Below, piece by piece: positions 23,427 to 32,887 of a DNA stretch of 64,000 nucleotides (positions are counted from its first letter, which is position 1; every line of letters begins with the position of its first letter). The notes beneath the pieces were generated by a model. That model was not told the origin of the DNA, ran no database searches, and saw nothing but the letters and a program-made list of their open reading frames with translations. The position numbers and the translations under genes are program-made. Origin of the DNA: JACCXG01 sp963785755 (GTDB lineage Bacteria > Acidobacteriota > Vicinamibacteria > Vicinamibacterales > 2-12-FULL-66-21); the NCBI GenBank assembly GCA_963785755.1, contig CAWAXG010000039.1:372001-436000 (forward strand), in the 5' to 3' direction.

Positions 23427-26291
23427 ATGCCGCACCACCGCCCGATTCGGCTCAGCCTGCTGCTGGTGGCGCTCTTCGCGGCCGCTTCCGGATCGGCTCC
23501 GCGGGCCGTCGCCGACGAGTTCATCCTTCCCGACGATCTCGAGATCGCCCTGTGGGCCGAGTCGCCGATGTTCTACAACCCGACGAACATCGACGTCGAT
23601 GCGCGCGGCCGCGTCTGGGTGGCCGAGGCGGTGAACTATCGGCGGTTCAACACCGCGAAGCAGGATCCACTCAACCATCCGGCTGGCGATCGCGTGCTGA
23701 TCCTCACCGACACCGATGACGACGGCCGCGCCGATTCCGTCAAGGTCTTCGTCCAGGACAAGGATCTTCGCGCGCCCCTCGGCCTCGCGGTGATCGGCAA
23801 CCGCGTCGTCGTCTCGGCGTCGCCGCACCTGGTCGTCTACACCGACGCGAATGGCGACGATGTGCCGGACAAGAAGGAGATTTTGCTGTCCGGCTTCGGC
23901 GGCCTCGATCACGATCACGGGCTGCATGCGTTGATCGCCGGGCCCGACGGCCGGTGGTATTTCAATACCGGCAACGCGGGCCCGCACGTGGTTTCGGACC
24001 GTTCCGGCTGGACGCTTCGCGCCGGCAGCCTGTACACGGGCGGCACACCTTACAACTTGAAGAACGAAGGCCGCATGGTGAGCGATGACGGCCGCGTGTG
24101 GACCGGTGGGCTGGGGCTGAGGATGGAGCCGGACGGGACGCGGCTGACCGTGCTCGCCCACAACTTTCGCAATGCCTACGAGCTCGCCGTCGACTCGTTC
24201 GGCGACCTCTGGCAGAACGACAACGACGATCAGGTCATGACCTGCCGCATGACGTGGCTGATGGAGGGGAGCAACGCCGGATATTTCAGCAGCGACGGCA
24301 CGCGCTACTGGCAGGCCGATCGTCGTCCCGGGCAGGACACCTTCACGGCGCACTGGCATCAGGAAGATCCGGGCGTGCTGCCGGCCGGCGACAACACGGG
24401 CGCCGGCGCGCCTGCCGGCGTCGTGCGCAACGAGAGCGATCTGCTCGGCGCCAGGTATCGCGGCCTGCTCCTGACCGCCGATGCCGGCCGGAACGTGGTG
24501 TTCGGATATCTGCCGAAGCCGAGCGGCGCGGGATTCGCGCTGGAGCGGTTCGATTTCCTGTCGAGCCTGGCAACACCCAATCGAAATTACATCTGGAATC
24601 AGGTCGATCAGGACCGGCGGAAATGGTTCCGGCCGAGCGATGTGGCGGTCGGCGCGGATGGCGCGATCTACGTCGCCGATTGGTACGACCCGATCGTCGG
24701 CGGGCACCAGATGCACGATGGGAAGGGGCACGGACGCATCTATCGGATCACGCCGAAAGGCCGGAAGCTGCGGCGTCCATCCGTCGATCTGAGCACGACC
24801 AGCGGTCAAATCCAGGCCTTGCTCAGTCCGGCGGTCAACGTGCGGAGCAGTGGCTTCGAGCGGCTCAAGGCGAAAGGGCAGGAGGCGCTGCCGGCAGTCA
24901 AGAACGTACTGGCAGATGCCAACCCGTTCCACCGCGCCCGCGCGATCTGGCTGCTGGCTCAGCTCGGCCCCGAAGGGGTTCAGGAAGTGCGGCGCCTCCT
25001 CACCGACGCGGATCCGCAGGTCCGCGTCACGGCGTTCCGCGCCCTGCGCCGCATTCAGTCCCGTGTCGAAGACGAGGCGCGCCGGCTGTCGCAGGATTCG
25101 TCACCAGCCGTCCGGCGTGAAGCGGCGCTGTCGCTGCGCGGTGTTCCGTTCGAAGAAAGACGCGACGTTCTCGTGAAGCTCGCCGAAGGCTACGACGGAA
25201 CAGATCGCTGGTATCTCGAAGCATTGGGTATTGCCGCCGCCGGCCACGAGGATGCCGTGTACGCGTCGTGGCTGCCTGTGCTGGGGCATGCGGATCCTCT
25301 CGAGTGGACGCCACGCTTCTCGGCGCTCGCGTGGCGGCTGCACCCGGCACGCGCGATTGACGCGTTCGCGGCCCGCGCGGGGTCGAGCCGGCTGACCGCC
25401 AGCGCACGATCGCAGGCACTGGTTGCGCTGGGCTTCATCAACGATCCTCGCGCGGCGCGGGCGATGGCCGGGCTCACTGGCAGCGCGCTTCAGGATGTCG
25501 CATCTCAGGCCGCCTGGTGGATGACCTATCGCAAGTCGAACGACTGGCGGGAGTATCCGGTCGACGGATGGATCACCGAGTCGGCCGACGTAAGGACGTC
25601 AGCGCCAGCCGAGACCGCAGCACGCCGCGCGCTCGTCGTGGACGCGGCCGCGCCGATCGATCAGCGCATCGATGCGGCACTCGAGATGGCGCGCGAGCCG
25701 GCCGGCGCGCTGCTGCTGATCGCGCTCGCGGCCGAGGGCCCGATCGCATATCAGGTGCGCGAGGCGATCGGCTCGGTCATCTTCAGCAACCCGGATCGGA
25801 TCGTCCGGGCCGCTGCCGTAGCGTATTTTCCGCGGCCCGGCGGTCAGGCGCGAATGACGGCAGCCGATGTGCTCGGACGCACCGGGGACGTGGATCGCGG
25901 CGCTCGTGGCTTTGCCGCCAGTTGTTCGACGTGCCACCGCCGTGGCGAGTCCGGCAGCGAGGTCGGGCCCGATCTCACGGAAATTGCGCGGAAGTTCGAT
26001 CTCGCCGGTCTCGTCGAGGCCATCGTCAATCCCAATGCCGCAATCGCCTTCGGGTTCAACCCGGAGCTGTTCGTGACGCGCCAGGACGTCCCGCACGTCG
26101 GCTTTCTCCAGGCGGATGGCGCGACGGTGTCGATGCGTGACGGCTACGGGCGAACGCGGACCTTCACCCGTGAAGAGCTCGCGTCGCGGCGGCAGTTGAA
26201 AGGCACGCTGATGCCCGATCCGCTGGCGCTGGCGATGAGCGAACAAGACGTCGCGGACATCGCCGCGTTCCTGATGAAGGCGCGGCCGTGA
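23427..26291 (+). CDS. PVC-type exported dehydrogenase with HEAT-like repeats and cytochrome c domain
   Basis: 954 residues from the ATG at 23427, which opens a signal peptide (HRPIRLSLLLVALFAAASGSAPRAVA). The N-terminal beta-propeller resembles membrane-bound dehydrogenases (FYNPTNIDVDARGRVWVAEAVNYR, DTDDDGRADSVKVF, GLDHDHGLHALI, VADWYDP). HEAT-like helices occupy about residues 450-750. The C-terminus carries a c-type heme site CSTCH (833-837), then EVGPDLTEIARKFDL. The family presumably oxidises sugars or alcohols in the periplasm and passes electrons to the heme. The in-frame open region upstream is a truncated unrelated gene. The Tat-exported epimerase downstream overlaps by 4 bp. Confidence 0.85.
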   Translation: MPHHRPIRLSLLLVALFAAASGSAPRAVADEFILPDDLEIALWAESPMFYNPTNIDVDARGRVWVAEAVNYRRFNTAKQDPLNHPAGDRVLILTDTDDDGRADSVKVFVQDKDLRAPLGLAVIGNRVVVSASPHLVVYTDANGDDVPDKKEILLSGFGGLDHDHGLHALIAGPDGRWYFNTGNAGPHVVSDRSGWTLRAGSLYTGGTPYNLKNEGRMVSDDGRVWTGGLGLRMEPDGTRLTVLAHNFRNAYELAVDSFGDLWQNDNDDQVMTCRMTWLMEGSNAGYFSSDGTRYWQADRRPGQDTFTAHWHQEDPGVLPAGDNTGAGAPAGVVRNESDLLGARYRGLLLTADAGRNVVFGYLPKPSGAGFALERFDFLSSLATPNRNYIWNQVDQDRRKWFRPSDVAVGADGAIYVADWYDPIVGGHQMHDGKGHGRIYRITPKGRKLRRPSVDLSTTSGQIQALLSPAVNVRSSGFERLKAKGQEALPAVKNVLADANPFHRARAIWLLAQLGPEGVQEVRRLLTDADPQVRVTAFRALRRIQSRVEDEARRLSQDSSPAVRREAALSLRGVPFEERRDVLVKLAEGYDGTDRWYLEALGIAAAGHEDAVYASWLPVLGHADPLEWTPRFSALAWRLHPARAIDAFAARAGSSRLTASARSQALVALGFINDPRAARAMAGLTGSALQDVASQAAWWMTYRKSNDWREYPVDGWITESADVRTSAPAETAARRALVVDAAAPIDQRIDAALEMAREPAGALLLIALAAEGPIAYQVREAIGSVIFSNPDRIVRAAAVAYFPRPGGQARMTAADVLGRTGDVDRGARGFAASCSTCHRRGESGSEVGPDLTEIARKFDLAGLVEAIVNPNAAIAFGFNPELFVTRQDVPHVGFLQADGATVSMRDGYGRTRTFTREELASRRQLKGTLMPDPLALAMSEQDVADIAAFLMKARP

Positions 26292-27172
26292 CTGCCCGCC
26301 GCATTCCTTCCAGGCCTTCCCGGCGCGACGTCCTGCGCACCTCGGCGGTGATCGGCGCCGGGCTGATTGCCGACATCCAGTGGAGTGCGGCCGGGTCCGC
26401 ACAGGCTCGCTTCAGCATCGGCGCATGCGACTGGTCGATCGGCATGCGCGCCAGGCCCGAGGCGTTGGCGCTGGCGCGGAAGCTGGAGCTCGACGGCGCG
26501 CAGGTGTCGATGGGGAACGTCGAGAACGATCTGCACCTGCGCCGCCCGGATGTTCAGCAGGCGTATCGTGACGCGGCGCAAGCCAGCGGCGTGCGCGTCG
26601 GCGGCGTCGCGCTCGACGTGATGAATCAGATCGCATACAAATCGGATCCCCGCGCCGAACGATGGGTCAGCGAAAGCATCGACGTGGCGGGGGCGCTCGG
26701 CGCTCGCGTCGTTCTGCTCGCGTTCTTCGACAAGGGCGACTTGCGGAACGACGCTGCCGGTCAGGCGGAAGTCATCGAGCGGCTGAAACGGGTGGCGCCG
26801 AAAGCTGAAAGAAGCGGCATCGTTCTCGGCATCGAGTCCTGGTTGAGCGCGCCCGATCATCTGCGGATCCTCGACGCGGTGGGATCGCCGGCCGTTCAGG
26901 TTTATTACGACGTCGCGAACTCCACGCAGATGGGCTACGACATCGCCGCCGAGATCCGTCAGCTTGGCCGCGATCGGATTTGTGAGTTCCATGCGAAGGA
27001 GAACGGATTCCTCCTCGGCCAGGGCCGCATCGACTTTCCGACGGTGCGGAAAGCCATGGACGCCATCGGCTACGCCGGATGGATCCAGATCGAAGGCGCG
27101 GTGCCCAAGGGCCAGCCGATGTTCGAAAGCTACGTCGAGAACGTGCGCTTCATGCGCACGCACTTCACATAA
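26288..27172 (+). CDS. Tat-exported sugar phosphate isomerase/epimerase-like TIM barrel protein
   Basis: 294 residues starting with GTG at 26288, which overlaps the stop of the dehydrogenase gene by 4 bp. A twin-arginine signal is visible (PSRRDVLRTSAVIGAGLIA). The remainder is an AP endonuclease-2/xylose-isomerase-like TIM barrel: LALARKLELDGAQVSMG, VLGIESWLSA, VQVYYDVANSTQMGYD, ICEFHAKE, and WIQIEGAV, with Glu, Asp and His residues at the usual metal positions. The substrate is unknown. Coupling to an exported dehydrogenase suggests a joint periplasmic sugar pathway. Confidence 0.87.
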   Translation: MTARRIPSRPSRRDVLRTSAVIGAGLIADIQWSAAGSAQARFSIGACDWSIGMRARPEALALARKLELDGAQVSMGNVENDLHLRRPDVQQAYRDAAQASGVRVGGVALDVMNQIAYKSDPRAERWVSESIDVAGALGARVVLLAFFDKGDLRNDAAGQAEVIERLKRVAPKAERSGIVLGIESWLSAPDHLRILDAVGSPAVQVYYDVANSTQMGYDIAAEIRQLGRDRICEFHAKENGFLLGQGRIDFPTVRKAMDAIGYAGWIQIEGAVPKGQPMFESYVENVRFMRTHFT

Positions 27173-27222
27173 CCCGCCGTCGCCGACTGGCGGTGCATGT
27201 CGAAGAGTGGTGACCGTGCCGA

Positions 27223-27756
27223 TCAGTCATCATCCCGCCTGAACCCGACGTGCGCGATCTCGAGCGTCTCGATGGCCACTTCGTTCTTGGAGCCCTGCAG
27301 CGTCGGCCCGGTCCACTTCGTCGGCCAGGCGTCCTCGATGTGGTAGCGGGCGACGACCTCGCCGCTGGCCTGGTTGTACATCGTGATCACACCCGACCGC
27401 CTGATGACGTCGCCGGTCAGCACCTTCGCGTTCGCCCAGTTGTACAGCGCGAGATCGCCCGTGAAGCCTCGCTTGAGCACGACATTGGGATACTTCGCGC
27501 GTCCGGGAAGCTTGCGGATGATGTTGATTCCACCCTCTGAGAATTCGATGACCTCGACCTCTATCGACAGGCCGCTGACCTGGTGAAAGCGCCCCGCCTC
27601 GAGGCCTTCGAATTCGGCGGTGAACAACAGCTTCGGGGCCTCCTCACGCACCTGCCCGCGAATCAACGGAGCACAAAGCGCGGTCAACGCGAGAAGAACG
27701 GCGAGTCCTGCCGTCAGGTGTCTTCCGGTCAAACGGCGCCGGAGTGTCTTCTCCAT
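27223..27756 (-). CDS. T4 gp19-like tail-tube domain protein with signal peptide
   Basis: 177 residues. The start is supported by GGAGG 7 nt upstream of the ATG. Residues 13-31 form a signal-peptide core (LTAGLAVLLALTALCAPLI) after a very basic n-region. From about residue 44 the sequence matches the phage T4 gp19/contractile tail-tube domain: FHQVSGLSIEVEVIEF-EGG, IRKLPGRAKYPNVVLKRGFTGDLALYNW, the MYNQASGEVVARYHIEDAWPTKWTGP strand region and SKNEVAIETLEIAHVGF at the end. Such proteins are normally cytosolic and sit beside sheath and baseplate genes. Here none are present, and export is predicted, which is unusual. The role is unknown. Confidence 0.8.
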   Translation of the reverse strand: MEKTLRRRLTGRHLTAGLAVLLALTALCAPLIRGQVREEAPKLLFTAEFEGLEAGRFHQVSGLSIEVEVIEFSEGGINIIRKLPGRAKYPNVVLKRGFTGDLALYNWANAKVLTGDVIRRSGVITMYNQASGEVVARYHIEDAWPTKWTGPTLQGSKNEVAIETLEIAHVGFRRDDD

Positions 27757-27882
27757 ACATACCTCCCACGAAGCGGTCTGTTCTGCTGAGTGAGCGGCCC
27801 GCGACGGGCCTGGTCAGGGCGGTGATTCTACTGTTTTGACACAACGGTCGAGCACACCAAATGTGGGGCTAAGATAGCGCCC

Positions 27883-29310
27883 ATGCACCAGCTTCGCCTT
27901 TTGATCATTCCGGTCCTGTCCGCAGTCATCTTGGCGACGGCTGGTGCTGCTGACGGCCGCGGCCAGGCCACGGCGCCGCCAGCGGTCACCCCGGCACCCC
28001 CGGCCAAGCTCGACGGTGCCGCGCTCGAAAAGAAGGTGGACGAGCTGCTGACCGTTCACATGAAAGGCATGAACTTCACGGGGACCGTGCTCCTAGCAGC
28101 CGCGGGCAAGCCGCTCCTGGTCAAAGGCTACGGCGACGCCAACATCGAATGGCAGATCCCGAACGGGGCGCAGACCAGGTTCCGGATCGGATCGATCACG
28201 AAACAGTTCACGTCGATGCTGATCATGCTTCTGCGCGAACAGGGCAAGGTGAAGCTCGAAGATTCCGTCTGTGCGTTCGTCACGCCCTGCCCTGAGACGT
28301 GGAAGCCGGTCACCATCCATCATCTGCTCACGCACACGTCGGGCATCCCGACCTACACCGGCATCGCATCGTGGCGGGAAGCCAACATGGTGCCGAAGAC
28401 GGTGGATCAGATCATCGCGATCTTCCGGGACCTGCCGCTGCAGTGGACGCCAGGCGAGAACTTCGCCTACAACAACTCCGGCTACTTTCTCCTCGGAGCC
28501 GTCATCGAAAAGGTGGCTGGCAAGAAATACGAGCAGGCGCTGCAGGACATGATCCTGACGCCGCTCCGCATGACCGACACCGGCTACGACTGGTCCCACA
28601 CGATCATGCCGCGGCGCGCGTCGGGCTATACGATGCGCGATGGGGTCAGGGCCAACGCGCCGGCGCTCGATATGCAGCAGCCCTACGCGGCCGGCGCGAT
28701 GTACTCAACGGTCGAGGATCTGCTCAAATGGGATCAGGCCCTCTACACCGATACGCTGCTGCCGGAAGCGTCCAGGAAGATCATGTGGACGCCGTTCAAG
28801 AACAACTACGCATACGGCTGGGTGACGATGCCGGCGTCAGCGGAGACGTTCGGCCATCGTCGCGTCACCCACGGCGGCGGCATCAACGGCTTCTCGAGCG
28901 TCATCATCCGCATTCCCGATACGAACGTCACGGCGATCGTCCTGTCGAACAGCGACGCCGTGAATGCTGGCGCTGTCGGCCGTGAGTTGCTCGGCATTTA
29001 TTACGGAAAGCCATTTACACCGCCCCCGTCGCGTACGGTTGCCGACGTCAACCCTGCCGTGTTCGACCAGTATGTCGGCAAGTACGAGCTCGCGCCCACC
29101 TTCGTGGTGGCGATCACGCGCGAGGAGAACAGGCTCATGGCACAGGCGACTGGCCAGGGGAAGTTCGAGATCTTCCCGGAGTCAGAGACCGTGTTCTTCG
29201 CCAAGGTCCCGCAACTGTCGGTGCGGTTCGTGAAAGACGCTGACGGCAAGGTGAGCCATTTCGTGTTGAGCCAGGGAGGCAAGGACCAGCAGGCCAGGAA
29301 GATCGAGTGA
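27883..29310 (+). CDS. Serine hydrolase, class C beta-lactamase/esterase family
   Basis: 475 residues with a signal peptide (LLIIPVLSAVILATAGAADG). The penicillin-binding fold motifs are intact: Ser104-Ile-Thr-Lys107 (SxxK, nucleophile and general base), Tyr196-Asn-Asn198 (YxN) within NFAYNNSGYFLLGAV, and HGGG near residue 328 replacing KTG. The C-terminal 110 residues form an extra beta-rich domain seen in many such exported hydrolases. The substrate could be a peptide, D-amino-acid ester or lactone; beta-lactamase activity is not implied. The gene stands alone between two unrelated genes. Confidence 0.9.
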   Translation: MHQLRLLIIPVLSAVILATAGAADGRGQATAPPAVTPAPPAKLDGAALEKKVDELLTVHMKGMNFTGTVLLAAAGKPLLVKGYGDANIEWQIPNGAQTRFRIGSITKQFTSMLIMLLREQGKVKLEDSVCAFVTPCPETWKPVTIHHLLTHTSGIPTYTGIASWREANMVPKTVDQIIAIFRDLPLQWTPGENFAYNNSGYFLLGAVIEKVAGKKYEQALQDMILTPLRMTDTGYDWSHTIMPRRASGYTMRDGVRANAPALDMQQPYAAGAMYSTVEDLLKWDQALYTDTLLPEASRKIMWTPFKNNYAYGWVTMPASAETFGHRRVTHGGGINGFSSVIIRIPDTNVTAIVLSNSDAVNAGAVGRELLGIYYGKPFTPPPSRTVADVNPAVFDQYVGKYELAPTFVVAITREENRLMAQATGQGKFEIFPESETVFFAKVPQLSVRFVKDADGKVSHFVLSQGGKDQQARKIE

Positions 29311-29495
29311 GGCCGCTGCGCGAACGGGTGAGCTGGCCAACGAGGACGAGCCGGGTCATTCCTCTGACTCAGCCACGACAACGAAGACAACACTCCGATT
29401 CTGATTGATCTGACGCAACCGCTTGAACTAAAGATCTGCCCCGCGTTACCCACCTGACCGGAACCATCGAGGGCAATGCTCAACGGAGGTTCGAC

Positions 29496-31016
29496 ATGCG
29501 GTCCAAGCAGTCTTCGCTCAATCGACGTCAGTTCTTTGCTCGTTCAGCTGTCGTGGCCGGCGGCGGCGCGATCGGCGGCGGTCTCTTCGACGCGCTTGTC
29601 GCGCGAACAGCGCTTGCCGCGCAGCCGCCAGGGGGAGGGAGGGCATCCGGATACGGTCCGCTCCGACCGGCCGGCGATGACCTCGCATTGCCGGAGGGCT
29701 TCCAGTATCGCGTCGTCAGCAATGAGGGCGATCCGATGGATGACGGGTTTCCGACGCCGAAGGCGATGGACGGTATGGCGGCGTTTCCACTGCCGAACGG
29801 AAACGTGTTGTTGATTCGCAACCAGGAGGACAATCAAGCCCCGAACACGCTGCGTGAGCGACCGCCAGGTAGTACGTCGACCAGCGCGGGCATCCTGCAT
29901 GATCGACTGGAGACGCATTACGGCCCGCGGGCATTTGCATTTGACACCTATGCCGGCGGCGGCACCACGACGCTCGAGGTCGAGCCGCATGGTCAACGCC
30001 GTCTCGTCAGTCAACACTGGAGCCTGGTCGGAACGCTGCGAAACTGCGCCGGCGGCCTGACGCCATGGGGAAGCTGGTTGAGCTGCGAGGAAACGCTGGA
30101 AAGCAGTTCTGCGACAGGGTTCGCGCAGAATCACGGCTATGTGTTCGAAGTGCCGGTGGACACGGTTCCCGGCACGCCCACACAGCCGGTCGCCCTGAGA
30201 CTCATGGGCCGGTTCGCGCACGAAGCCGTCGCCGTGGATCCCGCCACCGGCATCGTCTACGAGACCGAGGATCAGGGCGACGGCTCCGGTTTCTATCGCT
30301 ATGTGCCCTCCGTCAAACCGCGGCGGCCTGGCGACCTGGCTGCTACGACCGGAACGCTGCAGATGCTGAAGGTCGTTGGCGTGACGGGATACGAGACGGC
30401 GATCAATCAGCAGCCCGGCGTTCCTCTGAACGTCGAGTGGGTGACGATAACGAACCCCGATCCGATTCCCCCGAGCGTCGTGGTCTCGGGTCAGACGCTG
30501 TCGGCGGTGTTCGTGGAAGGCCTGGCGGCAGGTGGCGCGCGGTTCCGGCGGCTCGAGGGGTGCTGGTATGGCAGCGGCCAGATCTTCTTCATCTCGACCA
30601 ATGGCGGCGACATGGGATTTGGCCAGGTGTGGGTGTACAACCCCGCTGCCGAAACGATTACGCTCATTGTCGAATCCCCGAACCACGACGTGTTCGATGG
30701 ACCCGACAACGTCTGCGTGACCCCGAGCGGGGGCCTGTTGTTCTGTGAGGACGCGGGTGGCGCGCAGCATCTGCGCGGGGTCTCCCCGTCGGGCGAGGTC
30801 TTCGAGTTCGCGCGTAATCTTCGCAACACCATCGAGTTCGCGGGAGCGTGCTTCAGTCCCGATGGCAAGACCCTGTTTGTCAATCTCTATGGCCGCAGCA
30901 CCGAGCGGACGACGCAGCCTTACCGCGCCCCCGTGCAAATCCCAGTGGGTCCTGAGAGATTCGAACGAGCGGCGACCCTGGCGATCTGGGGACCCTGGCG
31001 ATCGGGTCCACTCTAA
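29496..31016 (+). CDS. PhoX-like (DUF839) exported protein
   Basis: 506 residues with a Tat signal (LNRRQFFARSAVVAGGG) and a GGAGG Shine-Dalgarno upstream. Family features include YGPLRPAGDDLALPEGFQYRVVS at the start of the mature part, RNQEDNQ, NCAGGLTPWGSWLSCEE, GRFAHEAVAVDPATGIVYETEDQGDGSGFYRY, FISTNGGDMGFGQVW, PDNVCVTPSGGLLFCEDAGG and FSPDGKTLFVNLYG. These match the DUF839/PhoX beta-propeller, in which the conserved Glu and Cys positions hold Fe/Ca in true PhoX alkaline phosphatases. Phosphatase activity is a reasonable guess; some members only resemble PhoX. The protein is predicted periplasmic. Confidence 0.85.
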   Translation: MRSKQSSLNRRQFFARSAVVAGGGAIGGGLFDALVARTALAAQPPGGGRASGYGPLRPAGDDLALPEGFQYRVVSNEGDPMDDGFPTPKAMDGMAAFPLPNGNVLLIRNQEDNQAPNTLRERPPGSTSTSAGILHDRLETHYGPRAFAFDTYAGGGTTTLEVEPHGQRRLVSQHWSLVGTLRNCAGGLTPWGSWLSCEETLESSSATGFAQNHGYVFEVPVDTVPGTPTQPVALRLMGRFAHEAVAVDPATGIVYETEDQGDGSGFYRYVPSVKPRRPGDLAATTGTLQMLKVVGVTGYETAINQQPGVPLNVEWVTITNPDPIPPSVVVSGQTLSAVFVEGLAAGGARFRRLEGCWYGSGQIFFISTNGGDMGFGQVWVYNPAAETITLIVESPNHDVFDGPDNVCVTPSGGLLFCEDAGGAQHLRGVSPSGEVFEFARNLRNTIEFAGACFSPDGKTLFVNLYGRSTERTTQPYRAPVQIPVGPERFERAATLAIWGPWRSGPL

Positions 31017-31145
31017 CCTTCGAGTGCTGTCCAGGCGCACGACGATTCGTGAGGGCTGGGACCGCCCGCACTTGATAGGCTGTCGCAGCCTGTTCGAGTA
31101 GTCGAGCGCCTGGGTGATCAGAACAGAAGGAGATAGGAGCTCGCG

Positions 31146-32165
31146 ATGACACCGCCAGATGATTCAGTCAACGGCCCGTTCGGTCCGATCTCGCGGCGAT
31201 CGGCGATCGGCTCGCTGCTGGCGGGTGCCGCGTTTCTGACGCCATCGTCGGCGCCGGCGGCCGAAGCGGGCGCGAGCCAGGCCGGTCCGTCCAGGACGCG
31301 TTTCGACATGAAGAAGTCGATCAATCTGTGGGCGTTCCCCTATCCGCAGAAGATGTCGCTGGTGCAGTGCCTGCAGCTCGCGAAGGATGCGGGGTTCGAC
31401 GGCATCGAGCTGAACTACGACCTCGAATCGGATCTGTCGCCGAAGGCGGGGACGCGCGAGTTCCAGGACATTCGCAAGAGCGCCGACAAGATCGGCATTG
31501 CCATCAGCGGTCTGTGCTCGTTCCTGTTCTGGCCGTATCCGCTGACGAGCAACGACGACGCCAAACGCAGCCGCGGCCTCGAGCTCGCCGGGCGCATGGC
31601 GCAGGCGGCGCACGATCTCGGCACCGACAACCTGCTCGTCGTGCCGGGCGCCGTGCACATCCCCTGGCGCGACGATCACGAGCCGGTGCCGAACGACGTC
31701 TGCGATCGCCGCGCCCGCGAAGCGGTCGGGCAGCTGGTGAAGACGGCGGACAGGCTCAAGGTCCACCTCAACATCGAGAACATCTTCTTCAACGGCTATC
31801 TGATGACGCCGATGGAGATGAACGCGTTCGTCGACAGCTTCGCGAGCCCGTACGTGCGCGTGCACTTCGACACCGGCAACATCATGCTGTTCCAGCATCC
31901 CGAGCACTGGGTCCCGATTCTCGGCAAGCGGATCGGGAACACGCACTTCAAGGAGTTCACCAAGAAAGGCACCGATCATTCGCTGGAGTCGTTCAGGCCG
32001 CTGCTCGACGGCACGACCAACTGGCCGGCGGTGATGCAGGCGTTGAACGCAACGGGCTACCGTGGCTACTGCACGTTCGAGTACTTCCATCCTTACGCGC
32101 ACTACCCCGAAGCGTTGATCTACCAGACGTCAGATTCGCTGGATCGCATACTCGGCCGGAAGTGA
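31146..32165 (+). CDS. Tat-exported sugar phosphate isomerase/epimerase family protein
   Basis: 339 residues. A twin-arginine motif ISRRSAIGSLLAGAAFL is near the start. The rest is a TIM-barrel isomerase domain: SINLWAFPYPQ, LAKDAGFDGIELNYD, NIENIFFNGYLMTPMEMNAFV, VRVHFDTGNIMLFQHPEHW, IGNTHFKEFTKKG and GYRGYCTFEYFHPYAHYPE. The metal-binding Glu/Asp/His pattern of hexulose-phosphate isomerase-like proteins is visible. Its substrate is unknown. It is 129 bp after the PhoX-like gene in the same orientation. Confidence 0.87.
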   Translation: MTPPDDSVNGPFGPISRRSAIGSLLAGAAFLTPSSAPAAEAGASQAGPSRTRFDMKKSINLWAFPYPQKMSLVQCLQLAKDAGFDGIELNYDLESDLSPKAGTREFQDIRKSADKIGIAISGLCSFLFWPYPLTSNDDAKRSRGLELAGRMAQAAHDLGTDNLLVVPGAVHIPWRDDHEPVPNDVCDRRAREAVGQLVKTADRLKVHLNIENIFFNGYLMTPMEMNAFVDSFASPYVRVHFDTGNIMLFQHPEHWVPILGKRIGNTHFKEFTKKGTDHSLESFRPLLDGTTNWPAVMQALNATGYRGYCTFEYFHPYAHYPEALIYQTSDSLDRILGRK

Positions 32166-32182
32166 CGCTTGGCGCAGCGAGA

Positions 32183-32383
32183 CAAGTAACAACGGAAGGC
32201 ACAAGTGGTGGTGAGCGGCACCCGGCCGGAGGCCGGTCTTCGCCTGGGGGTGCCGGGCCTCACGCGAGCTCGCGAGGGTAGGGCCCCGCGAGCAATAGAG
32301 AAATGCTGACGCGTGGATCGAATCAGCCAACGGAAGGGTGTCAGCGCCGTTCCGGGTACGTTGTGCTTGCTACTTGTTACTTG
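32183..32383. repeat. Intergenic inverted pair around a hairpin
   Basis: CAAGTAACAA at 32183-32192 and its exact reverse complement TTGTTACTTG at 32374-32383 face each other across about 180 bp. The right side is a short tandem array (CTACTTG, TTACTTG, CGACTTG, about 32370-32390). Nested inside, GGCACCC (32217-32223) and GGGTGCC (32248-32254) can pair. It fills the space between the epimerase and the convergent TOBE regulator. Confidence 0.55.
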
Positions 32384-32413
32384 CGACTTGGCAATCGCCT
32401 TCCGAGAGGCAGC

Positions 32414-32887
32414 TTACCTCCGCGAGCGGCGCTTCGTCGGCCCCTGAGTGTCTCCCGCCGTCGCGATCATCACTTCCGTCGACTTGATGATGGCGATGGC
32501 ATCATCGCCGCGGCGCAGCTTCAAGGCGCGCACCGCGTCGGCGGTGATGACCGCGGTCAGGGACTGAGTGCCGACCCGCAACCGCACCTGGGCGAGCAGG
32601 CCGTCGACGCGCACTTCCTCGATGAACCCGTGCAGGCGGTTGCGTGCGCTCAGGCCGCCGAGTGACTCGCCGACATCGGTGGTCTTTCGACGCTTCTCAT
32701 CGGGCTGCTGACGGGCCAGCAGCCGCTCGATCTCGGCGCTCGAGACGCGATGATGGCCTCCCTCGGTACGTGTCGTCCGCACCCGCCCGGTAAGCACCCA
32801 TCGCTTCAAGGTCGAGTACGCGACCCCGAGCTGATCAGCCGCCGCTCTTACGGTCAGGAGTGGCATCCGCCTCGGCTCCTCTCTCAT
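32414..32887 (-). CDS. Excisionase-type HTH plus TOBE (molybdate-binding) regulator
   Basis: 157 residues. Residues 8-60 form a MerR/excisionase-like DNA-binding domain (LTVRAAADQLGVAYSTLKRWV--GRVRTTRTEGGHHRVS). Residues about 82-140 form a Mop/TOBE domain (SARNRLHGFIEEVRVDGLLAQVRLRVG...LTAVITADAVRALKLRRGDDAIAIIKSTEVMIA), which binds molybdate or tungstate in ModE and Mop proteins. The protein therefore looks like a small molybdate-responsive regulator. Divergent modA is about 200 bp away, a plausible target. Confidence 0.88.
   Translation of the reverse strand: MREEPRRMPLLTVRAAADQLGVAYSTLKRWVLTGRVRTTRTEGGHHRVSSAEIERLLARQQPDEKRRKTTDVGESLGGLSARNRLHGFIEEVRVDGLLAQVRLRVGTQSLTAVITADAVRALKLRRGDDAIAIIKSTEVMIATAGDTQGPTKRRSRR

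Noticed and set aside
27223..27756. Phage or eCIS gene cluster
   Set aside because: Only the tube-like domain is present; no sheath, baseplate, AAA ATPase, capsid or lysis genes lie on either side.
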